From assembly GCA_023630215.1 (NCBI GenBank), contig JALPRQ010000001.1, forward strand, positions 1,674,001-1,738,000: a stretch of 64,000 nt of DNA. Direction: 5' to 3'. The translations under genes were made by a program, and so were the position numbers. This stretch comes from Rhodobacteraceae bacterium NBU2976 (GTDB lineage: Bacteria; Pseudomonadota; Alphaproteobacteria; Rhodobacterales; Rhodobacteraceae). Shown here piece by piece: positions 34,326-43,180 of this stretch. The notes beneath the pieces were generated by a model, which was given only the letters and a program-made list of their open reading frames with translations, was not told the origin of the DNA and searched no databases. Each line of letters begins with the position of its first letter. The stretch's first letter is position 1.

Positions 34326-36434
34326 TTGGAAACCAAGATTTGGCACTTTCGGCCTGCTTGTAGGCCATTCGGGCCAGGTATCACAAGGGCCGTAGCCATA
34401 TCCACAATCATAGACAGTTTTGAAACCCAGCGCCACCGGCTATTCCTGTGGATCCCAGTTGCCTTTGGCATGGGCATAGGCCTTTATTTCGCCGTCGCAA
34501 GCGAGCCGACACATCTACAGATTTCCTTGGTATTTCTGGGCGCGATCCTGTCAGCCTTGGTCATTCGCCGTGATCAGATACTTCGGTATGTGCTGATGGG
34601 CGCACTGACTTTCGTCTTGTTCGGGTTTGGGTATGCCGCGCTCCAAACCCGCTGGGTTGCGGCCCCTGTGTTGACCTATCATTACTATGGCCCAATCGAA
34701 GGGCGGATCATCAACCTTGATCGATCCGCCAGCAATGCTCCGCGCGTTACGCTTGATCAGGTCTATCTGCCCGGAATACCCCGCAAGGACACTCCGACAT
34801 ATGTGCGTATATCATTGCAAGGGATGATCCCCGACGACACCATACGTGCTGGTGGGCGGATTACCCTGACGGGCAGCCTGTCGCCCCCCTCGCCACCTGT
34901 TGAACCCGGGGGCTTTGATTTCCGACGGATGGCGTGGTTTCTGCAACTGGGCGCGGTCGGATATACCCGTAACCCGGTTTTGCCGGTTGCCGAACAATCA
35001 GAGGGCATAGGGATATGGTTGTTCGCGACACGGTTGCGGATTGCGGATGCCATAAGGGTTCATTTACCGGGGCAATCCGGGGCATTTGCTGCCGCGATTG
35101 TCACCGGGGACCGATCCGAAATTGACCCGGAGACTATGGACAAGCTGCGTATTACGAACCTCGCGCATTTGCTGGCGATTTCCGGGCTTCATATGGGGCT
35201 TCTTTCTGGTTTTGTCTTTGCGGTGGTGCGATACGGATTGGCGCTTGTGCCCCGCCTCGCCATGCGATTTTCGGCCAAGAAAGTTGCCGCGATGATCGCG
35301 CTGATGGCGGGGGCGGCCTATCTGGCATTGTCGGGGGCGAATGTCGCGACCCAACGCGCCTTTATCATGACGGCCGTCGTGTTATTCGCCGTTATGCTCG
35401 ATCGACCGGCTTTAACCCTTCGCGCGGTTGCGCTGGCAGCAATGATTATCCTTCTGATAAAACCTCACAGCCTTTTAGAGGCCGGGTTCCAGATGTCCTT
35501 TGCGGCAACCATAGCGCTGATCGCCACGTACGAAGGGTTAAGGGGAACGCAATTCTGGCGGGCGATGAACCGACCGCGCTGGCGCTTCGTTCGTCCGGTA
35601 TTTGCGCTGGTGTTGACCTCCAGCGTGGCGGGCGCGGCCACGGCACCCATCTCGGCCTTCTACTTCAACCAACTGTCGCAATATGGCCTGTTTGCCAACC
35701 TTTTATCGGTTCCGGTCATGGGGTTGTTGGTGATGCCGGGGGCCGTAATTGCCGCGCTTCTGATCCCATTCGGGTTAGAGGGGATTGCTTTGGCAGTGAT
35801 GGGGATTGGCATTGATTGGATCATCAGTGTCGCCCGATTTGTCGCCGGGCTAGAGGGGGCCGTCACCCCCATACGCTCGGGACCGCCGATAACCCTGACG
35901 CTTATCGCATTGGGGGGCATCGTGCTTGCCCTCTGGCAAGGGCGTGCGCGTTATTCCGGTCTTTTCCTGATGATGATTGCCTGTGTGATCTGGTGGGAAT
36001 CAGAACGACCCATCCTGTTGATTTCTGATGATGGTCGTTTGTTGGGATTGATGACCGATGCGGGTCGTGCCCTGTCAAAACAGCGTGGGCATTCCTATGA
36101 ATCGCGCATCTGGTTGGAAAATGATGGTGAAAGGATCTCGCAGGAGGTTGCCGCTGCCCGCATAGGTATCTTGGCCGAAGGTAGACTGGCCATGACCCAG
36201 TTGGAGGATTGGACCGTCTATAGCTATTGGGGGAAAGAGCCGACGGACATTGCGGACCTATGTTACGAAGGGGCTGTGCTTATCGTTTCGGAACTGCCGC
36301 CACCGTCGGGTGATTGCATGGCGATTAACAAAGGTGATCTTCGCCGACTTGGTGCATTGGCGATTTCTGTTGCCGAGGAACTGGAGATTATCGGAAGTCG
36401 AGATGCCGCGTCACTGCGCCCTTGGGGATATTAG
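34326..36434 (+). CDS. comEC: ComEC/Rec2 family DNA-uptake channel protein
   Basis: Polytopic inner-membrane protein thought to carry transforming single-stranded DNA into the cytoplasm. About 700 residues: N-terminal hydrophobic segments (LFLWIPVAFGMGIGLYF), an OB-like soluble part, then the Competence domain with the core HLLAISGLHMGLLSGFVFA and many helices. The C-terminal metallo-beta-lactamase-like part of long ComEC proteins is absent, as is normal in Rhodobacterales. The start is uncertain: no ATG/GTG lies near the expected N-terminus; TTG 34326 is used here, and ATG 34263 would overlap gltX by 51 bp. No other competence gene is nearby. Confidence 0.86.
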   Translation: METKIWHFRPACRPFGPGITRAVAISTIIDSFETQRHRLFLWIPVAFGMGIGLYFAVASEPTHLQISLVFLGAILSALVIRRDQILRYVLMGALTFVLFGFGYAALQTRWVAAPVLTYHYYGPIEGRIINLDRSASNAPRVTLDQVYLPGIPRKDTPTYVRISLQGMIPDDTIRAGGRITLTGSLSPPSPPVEPGGFDFRRMAWFLQLGAVGYTRNPVLPVAEQSEGIGIWLFATRLRIADAIRVHLPGQSGAFAAAIVTGDRSEIDPETMDKLRITNLAHLLAISGLHMGLLSGFVFAVVRYGLALVPRLAMRFSAKKVAAMIALMAGAAYLALSGANVATQRAFIMTAVVLFAVMLDRPALTLRAVALAAMIILLIKPHSLLEAGFQMSFAATIALIATYEGLRGTQFWRAMNRPRWRFVRPVFALVLTSSVAGAATAPISAFYFNQLSQYGLFANLLSVPVMGLLVMPGAVIAALLIPFGLEGIALAVMGIGIDWIISVARFVAGLEGAVTPIRSGPPITLTLIALGGIVLALWQGRARYSGLFLMMIACVIWWESERPILLISDDGRLLGLMTDAGRALSKQRGHSYESRIWLENDGERISQEVAAARIGILAEGRLAMTQLEDWTVYSYWGKEPTDIADLCYEGAVLIVSELPPPSGDCMAINKGDLRRLGALAISVAEELEIIGSRDAASLRPWGY

Positions 36435-36436
36435 CG

Positions 36437-36556
36437 CCAATTGCCACTTGGCAAGACAGTGTCAACGACAGCTATGATACCTATTCAGCGATCAAGGATG
36501 AAATTCCTAAGACATTGCTATATAACGATAAATATAAATTGCCACATGGCAATTGG
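36437..36556. repeat. AT-rich element bounded by near-perfect inverted repeats
   Basis: Left arm CCAATTGCCACTTGGCAA (36437-36454) and right arm TTGCCACATGGCAATTGG (36539-36556) are inverted copies matching at 16 of 18 positions; each arm also contains its own palindrome TTGCCA-N2-TGGCAA. The ~84 bp between are clearly AT-richer than the flanks and have no ORF. It fills the 136-bp convergent gap between comEC and lexA. It may be a tiny MITE-like element, a paired operator or a long bidirectional terminator. Confidence 0.5.
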
Positions 36557-36570
36557 TGTGGTTTCCTAAC

Positions 36571-37251
36571 TCAATACGTACGGATAAGACCCACCAGCTT
36601 ACCTTGGATTTTCACCTGATCGTCGCGATAGACTCGCGTCTCGTAAGCCGGGTTTGCCGCCTCCAGCGCGATAGAACTTCCGCGTTTGCGCAAACGTTTC
36701 AACGTAGCTTCCTGATCCTCGACAAGCGCTACGACGATATCGCCATTGTCGGCATCCGGTTGTTCCTTGATCACCACGATATCCCCGTTGTTGATCCCGG
36801 CATCGATCATCGAATCCCCTTTAACCTCCAACGCATAGTGACGCCCTTTGCCCGACAGCATTGCGCCGGGCACAGCGACATTATGGGACACATCCTGAAT
36901 TGCTTCGATCGGTGTGCCGGCGGCGATCCGGCCCATCACGGGCAGTTCCAGCGCGTCAACCTCGACAGGCATGGCGGCGCGGGGTTGATCGACGCGTCCG
37001 CCTTGCACCACGGATGGCGTGAAGCCACCATCCATTCCGTCCGGCATCTTGATAATTTCAATCGCACGGGCCCGGTGTGCGAGGCGCCGAATAAAGCCAC
37101 GTTCCTCTAGTGCCGTGATCAAACGGTGAATCCCGGATTTTGAACGCAAATCCAGCGCCTCCTTCATCTCGTCGAACGAGGGGGGCACGCCGTCTTTCTG
37201 CATACGTTTATTGATAAATTGCAGCAGATCGAGTTGCTTGCGGGTCAACAT
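36571..37251 (-). CDS. lexA: LexA repressor
   Basis: SOS regulator: binds GTTC-N7-GTTC operators and self-cleaves when RecA is activated. 226 residues: winged-helix DNA-binding domain ([17 protein letters not shown]..., about 1-66), linker, and S24 peptidase domain with the Ala111-Gly112 cleavage site, catalytic Ser147 ([10 protein letters not shown]) and Lys185. Start at 37251 is preceded by CGGAGGAT; the longer frame from 37281 is not needed. Its promoter overlaps an SOS box, so it is autoregulated. Confidence 0.96.
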   Translation of the reverse strand: MLTRKQLDLLQFINKRMQKDGVPPSFDEMKEALDLRSKSGIHRLITALEERGFIRRLAHRARAIEIIKMPDGMDGGFTPSVVQGGRVDQPRAAMPVEVDALELPVMGRIAAGTPIEAIQDVSHNVAVPGAMLSGKGRHYALEVKGDSMIDAGINNGDIVVIKEQPDADNGDIVVALVEDQEATLKRLRKRGSSIALEAANPAYETRVYRDDQVKIQGKLVGLIRTY

Positions 37252-37296
37252 ATCGGTATCCTCCGAACATCTTATGTCCACATATAGTCACGTTAA

Positions 37297-37325
37297 GTTC
37301 TACATGTGTTCCCGTTTTGTGTCAA
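37297..37325 (-). promoter_or_regulatory. lexA promoter with overlapping SOS box
   Basis: On the minus strand TTGACA (-35, 37320-37325), 17-bp spacer, TAGAAC (-10, 37297-37302). The perfect alphaproteobacterial LexA box GTTC-N7-GTTC occupies 37297-37311 and covers the -10, so bound LexA would block RNA polymerase. The same box lies 40 bp upstream of the divergent membrane-protein ATG, whose own -10 may be GATAAT (37331-37336). Confidence 0.8.
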
Positions 37326-37350
37326 CTGTGGATAATTTTAGGAAATTCTA

Positions 37351-37767
37351 ATGAATTCTGACGAACGAAAGACGTTGGCCATTATTTTAAGACCTAATAC
37401 CGCATTTCTTTTGGCGACAGTTTTGTTTTCGATATTTTACGCCGTGGATGGACAACCCGATTTCGTAATGATGGGAGCTATCACCGGAGTTTTCTTTCCA
37501 ATCCTTGCCATAACTCTCGGACTGTTTTTCGGGAATCGTTTGCAGTACGCCGCAGCCCTGATCGTTAACTTGTTTGTACAGATTATTATTTTCTCGGTGC
37601 TCTTGATGATGGGTTTTGCCGACAACCCGGCAAAAATAAGCTATTTGGGGGCGATTATTATGGTCAATGCGATGGGAGGTCTTTTCGGCATTTCGATACT
37701 GGTGTTGTATGGTTTAGCATCTGCACTGAGAGGTGCGCTAAGCAGGTTTACGAAGAAATCCGAATGA
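37351..37767 (+). CDS. Small four-helix membrane protein, divergent from lexA
   Basis: 138-residue hypothetical protein with four hydrophobic segments (about 17-33, 40-60, 66-88, 98-122) and short charged ends; no domain recognised. AGGA sits 7 bases before the ATG. Base composition is AT-richer than moeA or lexA, suggesting later arrival between two genes that are usually neighbours. The only regulatory signal upstream is the lexA SOS box, so LexA control is plausible but unproven. Its 3' end overlaps moeA by 20 bp. Function unknown. Confidence 0.72.
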   Translation: MNSDERKTLAIILRPNTAFLLATVLFSIFYAVDGQPDFVMMGAITGVFFPILAITLGLFFGNRLQYAAALIVNLFVQIIIFSVLLMMGFADNPAKISYLGAIIMVNAMGGLFGISILVLYGLASALRGALSRFTKKSE

Positions 37768-38938
37768 ATTCAACTGGATCGCCCGCCTGACGTGCTGGTT
37801 CGTCCGGCCTGCGCACCATCAATACATTTGCCGCTGACAGCACCGATAGTAGTGAGCTGTCCTGCCGTTTGAACGGCACAATCTGCCAACCCTTTTCGGT
37901 CAGCGTCCCGACGGCCCGCAGATATTGCTCGCGCATGCCATTCGGTTCTATATCTTCGCCCAACACGCCAATTTCGCGTTGCAATGGTCGGGCGGGGAGG
38001 CCCAACATCACATCCAGCATTGGACGCAGGAAGACGTGGCCGCAGACGATGGAGGAGACCGGATTGCCCGGCAAGCCAACCATCGGAGTGTCGCCAAGTT
38101 TTCCGGCCATCAGCGGTTTGCCGGGTTGCATGGCGACCTTGTAGAAATCGACGCTTAGCCCGCGCTCAACCGCGACGTCCTGCACAATATCATAATCCCC
38201 GACTGACGCCCCACCCAGCGTCACGATCAGGTCAGCCCCCGTCGCCAGATCCAGCACCTGGCGCAGGCTTTCGGGCGTGTCTTTGGCAATCGGTAACATC
38301 CGGCATTCTGCACCATGGGCTTCCAGCAACGCCTTCAGCGCAAAACTGTTCGATGCAATAATCTGGTCGGGCGAGGGGGTCTCGCCCGGCATCACCAGTT
38401 CATTCCCAGTCGCAATCAGCGCCACAACGGGGCGGCGGGTGACGGGCATGTCGGGAATGTTCATCGAGGCCAGCAGCGACAGGTCCACAGGCGACAGACG
38501 GCGCGGCGCAGTCAGCGGGTCGCCCATGGCAAAATCCCCTCCAGCGGGGCGGATATAGGTGGCCGTGTCGCGGTTTTCGCGCACGGTAATTGTGTTGCCT
38601 TTGCGGTCGGCGTCCTCCTGTATCAGGATCGCGTCGGCACCGTCCGGGACAGGGGCACCGGTGAAGATGCGGACGGCTTCCCCCGTGCCAAGCGTGCCGG
38701 GAAACCGAGCGCCAGCAGCGGATTCACCGATGACTTTCAATGACATACCGGGTTGTGCGTCGACATTTCGAACGGCATATCCGTCCATGGCAGAGGACGC
38801 GAAGGGCGGTTGGGTCATGCGGGACAGGACATTCGCTGCCAGCACCCGACCAGCGCCGTTGGCCAACGGCACGGTTTCCGCTGGAAGCGGCGAAGCCAGC
38901 GCAAACAGGCGATCCAAGGCTTCGGCGACAGAGATCAT
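37748..38938 (-). CDS. moeA: Molybdopterin molybdotransferase MoeA
   Basis: Inserts molybdate into adenylylated molybdopterin in the last step of Mo-cofactor synthesis. 396 residues; [12 protein letters not shown] (MoeA_N) at about 46-57, the MoCF-binding core with [12 protein letters not shown] (GGxSxGD-type), and [22 protein letters not shown] are diagnostic. Start overlaps the moaC stop by 4 bp. Last gene of the trpG-trpD-trpC-moaC-moeA run. Confidence 0.95.
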   Translation of the reverse strand: MISVAEALDRLFALASPLPAETVPLANGAGRVLAANVLSRMTQPPFASSAMDGYAVRNVDAQPGMSLKVIGESAAGARFPGTLGTGEAVRIFTGAPVPDGADAILIQEDADRKGNTITVRENRDTATYIRPAGGDFAMGDPLTAPRRLSPVDLSLLASMNIPDMPVTRRPVVALIATGNELVMPGETPSPDQIIASNSFALKALLEAHGAECRMLPIAKDTPESLRQVLDLATGADLIVTLGGASVGDYDIVQDVAVERGLSVDFYKVAMQPGKPLMAGKLGDTPMVGLPGNPVSSIVCGHVFLRPMLDVMLGLPARPLQREIGVLGEDIEPNGMREQYLRAVGTLTEKGWQIVPFKRQDSSLLSVLSAANVLMVRRPDEPARQAGDPVEFIRISS

Positions 38939-39405
38939 TCTGCCGTATACCGCCCGGATTTTCCGCCGTCTTTCAGCACAAGGCGGATGTCGGAAATTAC
39001 CATGCCTTTATCAACCGCCTTGACCATGTCATAGACGGTGAGGGCGGCGATATTGACAGCGGTCAGGGCCTCCATCTCCACCCCGGTCTGGCCGGTGGTT
39101 TTGACGGTGGCTTCAATTTCGATGCCATTTTCGACAGGGGTCAGTTCGACACTGACCTTCGACAACGCCAGAGGATGACAGAGCGGGATGAGATCGTGGG
39201 TTTTCTTTGCGCCCATGATGCCAGCCAGCCGCGCGACGCCCAGAACGTCGCCTTTTTGGGCCCGCCCCTCGGTGATCAGCGCCAAAGTGGCGGGCGACAT
39301 CGTGATCGTGCCCCGCGCCACGGCAACGCGGGAGGTCACCGCCTTGTCCGACACATCCACCATATGCGCCGCCCCTTTGTCGTCAAAATGGGTTAGATCA
39401 GACAT
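38935..39405 (-). CDS. moaC: Cyclic pyranopterin monophosphate synthase MoaC
   Basis: Second half of the GTP to cPMP conversion in molybdopterin synthesis. 156 residues beginning [30 protein letters not shown] and VEMEALTAV with the conserved catalytic Lys/Glu region follow ([10 protein letters not shown]). Two adjacent ATGs (39408 and 39405) are possible; the former overlaps the trpC stop as ATGA. The extended frame to 39492 lies within trpC and is not real. moaA is not in the window. Confidence 0.94.
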   Translation of the reverse strand: MSDLTHFDDKGAAHMVDVSDKAVTSRVAVARGTITMSPATLALITEGRAQKGDVLGVARLAGIMGAKKTHDLIPLCHPLALSKVSVELTPVENGIEIEATVKTTGQTGVEMEALTAVNIAALTVYDMVKAVDKGMVISDIRLVLKDGGKSGRYTAE

Positions 39406-40196
39406 CATGCCGCCCTTGGGTTGGCCAGCAGCAAGCGCGTGGCGGTTTCGACATCTGCTTGGCGCATCAGGCTCTCGCCAATCAAGAAGCAACGCACACC
39501 TATTTCGGCCATGCTGGCGAGGTCGTCTGGCGTAAACAGGCCGGATTCCGACACGATGGTTTTGCCTGCCGGGGCCAGTTTCACCAGTTCGCGCGTGGTA
39601 TTCAGCGAGGTCTCAAAGGTTTTCAGGTTGCGGTTATTGATCCCGAGCAAAGGGGAATTCAGGATGGTGGCGCGCTCGAGTTCCTCGGCATTATGGACCT
39701 CTACCAAGACATCCATGTTCCATGTCATCGCGGCGTCTTCGAGTTCCTGCGCCTGCGCATCGGACACTGACGCCATGATGATCAGGATACAATCTGCCCC
39801 CAACGCACGAGCTTCGGCGACCTGATAAGTGTCATACATGAAATCCTTGCGCAAAACGGGTAAGGTGGTTGCGGCACGGGCGGCGATCAGGAAGTCGTCA
39901 GCACCCTGGAACGATGGGGTGTCGGTCAGGACCGAAAGACAGGTCGCGCCGCCGGCTTCATACGCCTGTGCCAGCGCGGGTGGGTTGAAATCTGCGCGAA
40001 TTAACCCTTTGGAAGGACTGGCTTTTTTAACCTCGGCAATCAGGCCATACCCCGTTGCCTTTTTCAATGCTGCGGCAAAGCCGCGAACAGGCGACGCCGC
40101 CTTCGCGGCCTCCGAGAGCTGATCAAGGCTGACACGCGACTTGCGGTCGGCAATTTCTTCAAGCTTATACGCTTTGATCTTTTCCAACACATCCAT
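39405..40196 (-). CDS. trpC: Indole-3-glycerol phosphate synthase
   Basis: TIM-barrel enzyme closing CdRP to indole-3-glycerol phosphate in tryptophan synthesis. 263 residues; [18 protein letters not shown] (catalytic Lys), [11 protein letters not shown], and [11 protein letters not shown] then SESGLF are family-defining. The ATG at 40196 comes one base after the trpD stop and is preferred over the overlapping GTG at 40205. Monofunctional (no TrpF fusion). Confidence 0.96.
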   Translation of the reverse strand: MDVLEKIKAYKLEEIADRKSRVSLDQLSEAAKAASPVRGFAAALKKATGYGLIAEVKKASPSKGLIRADFNPPALAQAYEAGGATCLSVLTDTPSFQGADDFLIAARAATTLPVLRKDFMYDTYQVAEARALGADCILIIMASVSDAQAQELEDAAMTWNMDVLVEVHNAEELERATILNSPLLGINNRNLKTFETSLNTTRELVKLAPAGKTIVSESGLFTPDDLASMAEIGVRCFLIGESLMRQADVETATRLLLANPRAA

Positions 40197-40197
40197 G

Positions 40198-41211
40198 TTA
40201 GGCACTCGTCACTTTTGCCAAGGTTTCAACCGCATTTCTGGCACGTCCGCTATCAATACTTTCTGATGCCATTTCAACACCTTCTGACAAAGTGTTAACC
40301 TTATCAGCGATCATAAGAGCCGCTGCCGCATTGAACAAAACCGCATCACGATAGGCGTTTTTGGCCCCGTTCAGCAAGGCGCGGAAAGCCTCGGCATTTT
40401 GGGCGGGGGTGCCGCCCCTGATTTCGTCAAACGGATGAACGGGCAGGCCTGCTTGTTCGGGGTGCAGCTCGTGGTCCTCGACCTTGCCGTTGACCAAGGC
40501 CGCAACCCAGGTGATGCCGGCGATCGAAATCTCGTCCGTGCCATCAGCGCCATGTACCAGCCATGCCTTTTCCGACCCCAACGCGCCCAGCGTTTCGGCC
40601 ATGGGGCGGATCACCTCTCGGCTGAAGGCGCCGGTTAGCTGACGTTTAACGCCCGCAGGGTTTGTTAAGGGACCAAGAATGTTGAAAAGTGTCCGTGTGC
40701 CCAATTCCTGCCGCACTGGCATAACGAATTTTGTGGCGGGATGGTGCATTGGCGCCATCATGAAACCGATCCCGGCCTCGGCCAGACCACGTTCGACCAC
40801 ATCAGCCCCAACCATGACATTAATGCCCATTTCGGTGAGCACGTCCCCCGCACCGGACAGTGAGGACAGGTTCTTGTTGCCATGTTTGGCCACCGGCACA
40901 CCGGCCCCGGCAACCACGAAGGCTGTCGCGGTAGAGATGTTCAGCGTTTTCATCCCGTCTCCACCTGTGCCAACGATGTCCATCGCGCCCTCGGGTGCCT
41001 TCACCGGCACACATTTGGCACGCATCGCAGCGGCGGCGGCAGCATATTCGTCGACGCTTTCGCCACGCGTCCGCATTGCCATCAGCAACCCACCGATTTG
41101 CGCGGGCGTGGCATCACCAGCCATAATGGCATCAAACACCTGTTGCGCGTCTTCACGGCTAAGAGGGCCCTCTACAGCTTTGTTAATAAAAGGTTTTAAT
41201 GTGTCGCTCAT
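40198..41211 (-). CDS. trpD: Anthranilate phosphoribosyltransferase
   Basis: Joins anthranilate to PRPP. 337 residues with the PRPP-binding [14 protein letters not shown] (about 81-94) and [22 protein letters not shown]-terminal domain with [15 protein letters not shown] and [11 protein letters not shown], as expected. Overlaps trpG by 4 bp; not fused to TrpG. Confidence 0.96.
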   Translation of the reverse strand: MSDTLKPFINKAVEGPLSREDAQQVFDAIMAGDATPAQIGGLLMAMRTRGESVDEYAAAAAAMRAKCVPVKAPEGAMDIVGTGGDGMKTLNISTATAFVVAGAGVPVAKHGNKNLSSLSGAGDVLTEMGINVMVGADVVERGLAEAGIGFMMAPMHHPATKFVMPVRQELGTRTLFNILGPLTNPAGVKRQLTGAFSREVIRPMAETLGALGSEKAWLVHGADGTDEISIAGITWVAALVNGKVEDHELHPEQAGLPVHPFDEIRGGTPAQNAEAFRALLNGAKNAYRDAVLFNAAAALMIADKVNTLSEGVEMASESIDSGRARNAVETLAKVTSA

Positions 41212-41789
41212 TTTCCACCTCCCGCAATATCGAGAAAGTTTTTTAGCATCGCGTGCCCATGTTCCGACGCAATGGATTCGGGGTGAAACTGCACGCCATG
41301 GATCGGCAATTCGCGGTGTTGCAACCCCATGATCGTACCGTTTTCCAATTCGGCGGTGATTTCCAGACAGTCGGGCAATGTGTCGCGATCAACCACCAAC
41401 GAATGGTAGCGCGTCCCCTGAAATGGCGTCGGCAAACCTGCGAACAGTCCCTTGCCGGTATGATGTATCGTGCCCATTTTGCCATGAACGATTTCGTCAC
41501 ATCGAACCACATTTCCGCCAAATGACTGCCCAATTGCCTGATGGCCAAGGCAGACCCCGATCAGAGGGGTTTTTGTCTCGGCTGCGGCTTCGACCAGGGC
41601 CAGACATATCCCGGCTTCGCTGGGGGTGCAGGGCCCCGGAGAAAGCATGATCGCGGACGGTTTCATCGCCATGGCTTCCTGCACATTGACTTGATCATTC
41701 CTTTTTACGGCCACATTTGCGCCCAATTCACTGACATAATGGACCAAGTTGTAAGTGAAGCTGTCGTAATTATCGATGAGTAGTAGCAT
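41208..41789 (-). CDS. trpG: Anthranilate synthase component II (glutamine amidotransferase)
   Basis: Supplies ammonia from glutamine to TrpE. 193 residues, class I amidotransferase triad: Cys80 in [11 protein letters not shown], His and Glu in [10 protein letters not shown]; oxyanion motif [11 protein letters not shown]. Start at 41789 ([11 protein letters not shown]). First gene of trpGDC-moaC-moeA; its partner trpE is on the same strand 1.4 kb away, separated by the oppositely oriented deacetylase-like gene. Confidence 0.96.
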   Translation of the reverse strand: MLLLIDNYDSFTYNLVHYVSELGANVAVKRNDQVNVQEAMAMKPSAIMLSPGPCTPSEAGICLALVEAAAETKTPLIGVCLGHQAIGQSFGGNVVRCDEIVHGKMGTIHHTGKGLFAGLPTPFQGTRYHSLVVDRDTLPDCLEITAELENGTIMGLQHRELPIHGVQFHPESIASEHGHAMLKNFLDIAGGGK

Positions 41790-41906
41790 TAAGTGGTCTT
41801 TCACGCAGAGAGGCTTACAACGGAAGCGTAATGCACGGTATCGCGCGTTTTTACAACACCGTAGTTGGCATGGTTGTCAGCGCCAATTGCCGAAGGGAAG
41901 ATAGAA

Positions 41907-43127
41907 ATGTCTTTGTTGAAGACCAAGGTTAAAGCCTCGCAAACCGTTTCTGGTGGTGGTTATTTTCGCGGATTTCTGGCGGCAACTGTCGTCAGCTCGG
42001 TGTCGTTTATCGCGATTTCGACAGCGTTTCCCAGCGGATCTACGCAATTCATAACACAGCCGACCAGCGCCCGACCCATGCAAACGGCAGCTATCGTCGA
42101 GCCTGCGGCAAATCGGCTGGTTCCGCTGGATGGGACAAACCAGACGGCAACGCTGGGCATTCAGCCACCGTCGTTTGGTGGACCAGCTACGGAAAGCAAT
42201 TCCGGTTTGGGACCTGTTGCAACGAATATGTCGGCACCGACATTATCGTCCGGTCAACCCGCTGGTTTGAATGTCAGCACCGAAGGCACCGAGGTGGCCG
42301 TCGCCAATACCGAAGCGATGGAACGTCCGACCGCCGGGCTTGATGTTCAGACAGCCAGCATCGCGGTCCCCATCACGGAAAGCAGCACGGGCGCGGTTGT
42401 CGAACCCGCGGTTAATGTTGCGGCCGTTGCGACCACGGAACTGCCACCGATCCCAAAAGCCCTTGAGACGGGGATGTTTGCGCAAAACGCACAACAATTT
42501 ACCGACTCGGGCACACGGCCGCTGATGTCGCTGATCCTGAAGGTTAACGATATTGAAGAGGTGAAAGCCGCGTTCGGCCTTGCTGCTTCGGTCACGATTG
42601 CCATTGATGCCGATAATCCAAATGCGTTGGAGCTGGCCGCCGCCTACCGGATGGTTGGTGGCGAGTCTGTCCTGCTATTGTCGGATGGCACCTTGGCGCT
42701 GGATGCCACCCCGGCGGTTGCAAAATCCGCGTTTGACGCATTGTTGCCTTCGGAACTTCAGGTCGTTGGCGTGCTGGATGTTAGTGGAACCGCCATCCCA
42801 GATTCAACATTGTCAGTTGACGCCGCGATGCGCACGCTCTCCCCGTTGGGAGCTGCCGTTATCACAGTGCCCGGGCATTCAGCGATAAATGTGGCGCAGT
42901 CCGCGAATATTCCGACGATTGACATTCTGGATGTCATCGAAGGGGCTGATACGGCAGCTGTGATTGCTGACATTAATAGGAATTTGCCGGTCATGACCGG
43001 GCGCGGTGCGTCTGTTTTATATGGCACGGCAGATAACGTAACGATTTCGGCGCTGTATAGCTGGTTAGCGAGTTCCAGCGCGACAAGTTTTATCATGGCA
43101 CCAGTATCTGCTGCAATTGCGCGCTGA
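41907..43127 (+). CDS. Divergent polysaccharide deacetylase family protein (YibQ-like)
   Basis: 406-residue exported protein. A signal or anchor helix (about 20-45, FLAATVVSSVSFIAIST) is followed by a long Ala/Thr/Pro-rich low-complexity region (about 50-200), then a C-terminal domain resembling the divergent deacetylase YibQ/DUF610 found between trpG and trpE in Rhodobacterales: LAASVTIAIDADNPNALELA, ESVLLLSDG and the terminal FIMAPVSAAI. Metal-binding DD of true deacetylases is not evident, so enzymatic activity is doubtful. Possibly a cell-envelope protein. Start at 41907 after GGGAAG. Confidence 0.72.
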   Translation: MSLLKTKVKASQTVSGGGYFRGFLAATVVSSVSFIAISTAFPSGSTQFITQPTSARPMQTAAIVEPAANRLVPLDGTNQTATLGIQPPSFGGPATESNSGLGPVATNMSAPTLSSGQPAGLNVSTEGTEVAVANTEAMERPTAGLDVQTASIAVPITESSTGAVVEPAVNVAAVATTELPPIPKALETGMFAQNAQQFTDSGTRPLMSLILKVNDIEEVKAAFGLAASVTIAIDADNPNALELAAAYRMVGGESVLLLSDGTLALDATPAVAKSAFDALLPSELQVVGVLDVSGTAIPDSTLSVDAAMRTLSPLGAAVITVPGHSAINVAQSANIPTIDILDVIEGADTAAVIADINRNLPVMTGRGASVLYGTADNVTISALYSWLASSSATSFIMAPVSAAIAR

Positions 43128-43156
43128 TTGAGGTTTGTAAATGGTGAGCGAGGTAG

Positions 43157-43180
43157 AAGGCGGGCTTATTGCCCGCCTTT
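43157..43180. terminator. Bidirectional hairpin spanning the trpE stop codon
   Basis: Perfect 9-bp stem AAGGCGGGC (43157-43165) with GCCCGCCTT (43171-43179); loop TTATT contains the complement of the trpE stop. It serves the convergent ends of the YibQ-like gene and trpE; the T-run is short (three) on the plus side. Confidence 0.65.
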
